Origin: Pseudomonadota bacterium
Lineage (GTDB): Bacteria > Pseudomonadota > Alphaproteobacteria > Rhizobiales > Rhizobiaceae
NCBI GenBank assembly: GCA_023419995.1
Contig: JAEZXF010000117.1
Location: forward strand, 1-10,183
DNA: 10,183 nt
Reading direction: 5' to 3'
In this document: positions 8,897-10,183 of the stretch, in pieces
Layout of the letters: each line of letters opens with the position of its first letter
How positions within the stretch are numbered: position 1 is the first letter of the stretch
The notes under the pieces: generated by a model
The model's input: only the letters and a program-made list of their open reading frames with translations
Told to the model about the DNA's origin: nothing
Databases searched by the model: none
Program-made: the position numbers and the translations under genes

Positions 8897-9661
8897 CTAC
8901 CAGCCCAGGCAGTCGAGCGCGCGGTCGACCGTCAGCACCGCGCAGCCGCTGTCGACGGCGTGGCGCACCAGCAGCTCGAACGTCTCGGGCGTGCAGCCGT
9001 AGGGCGTCGGCCGGGCCGCGACGTCGTGGCCGTAGAAGATCAGCCAGCCGGGATCGGCGACGACGTCGTCGATGACGCGGGTGAGGCCGCGCGCCTTCTC
9101 CTCCGGCTGCTCGACGCCGACGCCCTTCAGCATCCACGGATCGGTCGGGCCGCGGTTGATCTCGCCGCCGCCGCCGCGGCAGGTGCGGTAGCGCCGGCGC
9201 AGCTCGCGGCGCGCCGGCGGCCAGGCGGCGTTGTAGGGAAAGGCGAAGTTCTGCGGCGGCGCGGCTTCGCCGGTCACCTCCGCGAGATAGGCGACATTGC
9301 GGTCTAGGTCGGAGGCGAGCCCGCGGCCGTGAAGGCGGCGGACCGCCTCGTGCGCGAAGGTGTGGCAGCCGATCTCGTGCCCGCGCGCGGCGAGCTCGCG
9401 GCAGCCGGCGGCCGAGATCAGCGTGCGGTCGGCCTCGACCTCGCCGGCGATCCCGCCGGCGATGTAGAAGGTGCCGCGGGCGCCGTACCTCTCCAGGATC
9501 GCCGCGCCGGCATGGAGGGCGCTGTCCGGCACGTCGTCGAAGGTGAAGGAGACGAGCGGCGTCGCCGTGTCGACGCTTTTCGGGCGGGCGGCGAAGCGCC
9601 AGATCAGCCGGTTGGCGGCCCGGCTGACGAGATCGTCGATCCGGCTTGCGAAATCAGGCAT
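8897..9661 (-). CDS. Polysaccharide deacetylase family protein
   Basis: This 254-residue NodB-like (carbohydrate esterase 4) protein would be expected to remove N- or O-acetyl groups from a glycan. FTFDD (39-43) is motif 1, with Asp42 as likely base and Asp43 as metal ligand. HTFAH (100-104) is motif 2, with His100 and His104 completing the metal site. FPYN (141-144) stands where most members have an Arg-containing RxPY motif. FYGHD (209-213, His212) corresponds to the late catalytic His. No signal peptide or membrane segment is evident, so it may act in the cytoplasm on a lipid-linked intermediate, as some family members do. I chose ATG at 9661 because the residues upstream in the frame read through the neighbouring gene. 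This start overlaps the stop of the O-antigen ligase-like gene by 8 bases (9654-9661), indicating translational coupling. Activity is inferred, since the altered third motif could mean a changed substrate. Confidence 0.9.
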   Translation of the reverse strand: MPDFASRIDDLVSRAANRLIWRFAARPKSVDTATPLVSFTFDDVPDSALHAGAAILERYGARGTFYIAGGIAGEVEADRTLISAAGCRELAARGHEIGCHTFAHEAVRRLHGRGLASDLDRNVAYLAEVTGEAAPPQNFAFPYNAAWPPARRELRRRYRTCRGGGGEINRGPTDPWMLKGVGVEQPEEKARGLTRVIDDVVADPGWLIFYGHDVAARPTPYGCTPETFELLVRHAVDSGCAVLTVDRALDCLGW

Positions 9662-10183
9662 GCGCGGCCACCCCCATGGTCGTCCTTGCCGGCGTCTCGA
9701 CGGCGAGCGTCGCGCGCGATTGCAGCCGCAGCCCGCACAGCGCGGCGACGAGCGTGAACCAGACGAAGCTTCCGCCCTCGAAGAACAGCGATTCCAGCCC
9801 GGCATTGAAGATGGCGAACAGCCAGATCCGGATGAAGAGCCGCGTCAGCGGCGAGCCTTCGTCGGCCGGGGCGAGGCGGCCGATGTCGCGCAGCGGCAGC
9901 AGGATCAGCCACAGCACCGTCAGCAGCAGGCCGGGAACGCCGGTGGTGAGCGCGATGTCGAGATAGGAGTTGTGGCCGTTCGCCGCCGCCACCGCCCACG
10001 TCTCGACCGCGCCGCCGCCGTAGACCAGCTCCTCGGTCTGCCAGAAGGCGCGGAAGCCGTAGCCGGTGATCGGGTTCTCGGCGAGCGCGCCGAAGGCGAA
10101 GCGCCAGATGTCGGTGCGGTTGGTGAAGGTGGCGTCGATGCCGAGATCGGAGATGAACCTGCCGAAGGAGTCCCACACGGCCG
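9654..10183 (-). CDS. O-antigen ligase/polymerase-like membrane protein, N-terminus cut
   Basis: Only the last ~175 codons are in the window, and the reading frame is open through position 10183, so the true start lies outside. NRTDIWRFAFGALAENPITGYGFRAFW followed by GHNSYLDIALTTGVPGLLL is the Wzy_C pattern of the WaaL/Wzy O-antigen ligase family. The first block is the large periplasmic loop, and the HNS(Y/H)LD stretch is its best conserved part, with a His essential in studied ligases. Three hydrophobic segments follow: around VPGLLLTVLWLILLPL, LFIRIWLFAIFNAGLESLFF and FVWFTLVAALCGL. Such proteins join undecaprenyl-linked glycans to each other or to lipid A at the periplasmic face of the inner membrane. 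Whether this one polymerises an exopolysaccharide or ligates O-antigen cannot be decided here. It heads the visible part of the minus-strand run, ahead of the deacetylase-like gene. Confidence 0.9.
   Translation of the reverse strand, partial: AVWDSFGRFISDLGIDATFTNRTDIWRFAFGALAENPITGYGFRAFWQTEELVYGGGAVETWAVAAANGHNSYLDIALTTGVPGLLLTVLWLILLPLRDIGRLAPADEGSPLTRLFIRIWLFAIFNAGLESLFFEGGSFVWFTLVAALCGLRLQSRATLAVETPARTTMGVAAHA

Overview
The window is GC-rich throughout, with the codon use typical of high-GC Alphaproteobacteria. The protein at the left edge is so close to Rhizobium-type pyruvate carboxylase that the source is most likely a member of the Hyphomicrobiales (Rhizobiales), plausibly of the Mesorhizobium/Phyllobacteriaceae kind. 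That assignment rests on remembered family sequences, not on a search. No tRNA, rRNA, insertion sequence, phage gene or CRISPR array is visible.

Layout. (1) Positions 1-2541, minus strand: pyruvate carboxylase (pyc), cut by the window edge so that only the biotin carboxylase domain and much of the carboxyltransferase domain are present. (2) Positions 2542-2778: the shared upstream region of two divergent genes, with a candidate promoter for each and a short perfect inverted repeat. (3) Positions 2779-7638, plus strand: a tight four-gene run of a GT4 glycosyltransferase, a small VanZ-like membrane protein, a membrane-anchored GT2 glycosyltransferase started by TTG, and a large exported glycosidase-like protein of clan GH-A type. 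(4) Positions 7654-10183, minus strand: a three-gene run converging on the first. In transcription order it is an O-antigen ligase/polymerase-like membrane protein (N-terminus outside the window), a polysaccharide deacetylase-like protein and a second GT4 glycosyltransferase.

Together, regions 3 and 4 look like one surface- or exopolysaccharide locus next to a housekeeping gene. The three glycosyltransferases would add sugars to a lipid carrier on the cytoplasmic side, the Wzy/WaaL-like protein would polymerise or ligate the product in the periplasm, the deacetylase-like protein would trim acyl groups, and the exported glycosidase-like protein would cut, edit or release the polymer. The polysaccharide and the sugars cannot be named from sequence alone. 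Stop and start codons within the two runs are 32 bases apart or less and two pairs overlap, so each run is probably an operon. The two runs end 15 bases apart.

The least ordinary item is the exported GH-A-type protein, which is translationally coupled to a glycosyltransferase and matches no named family I can assign with confidence.
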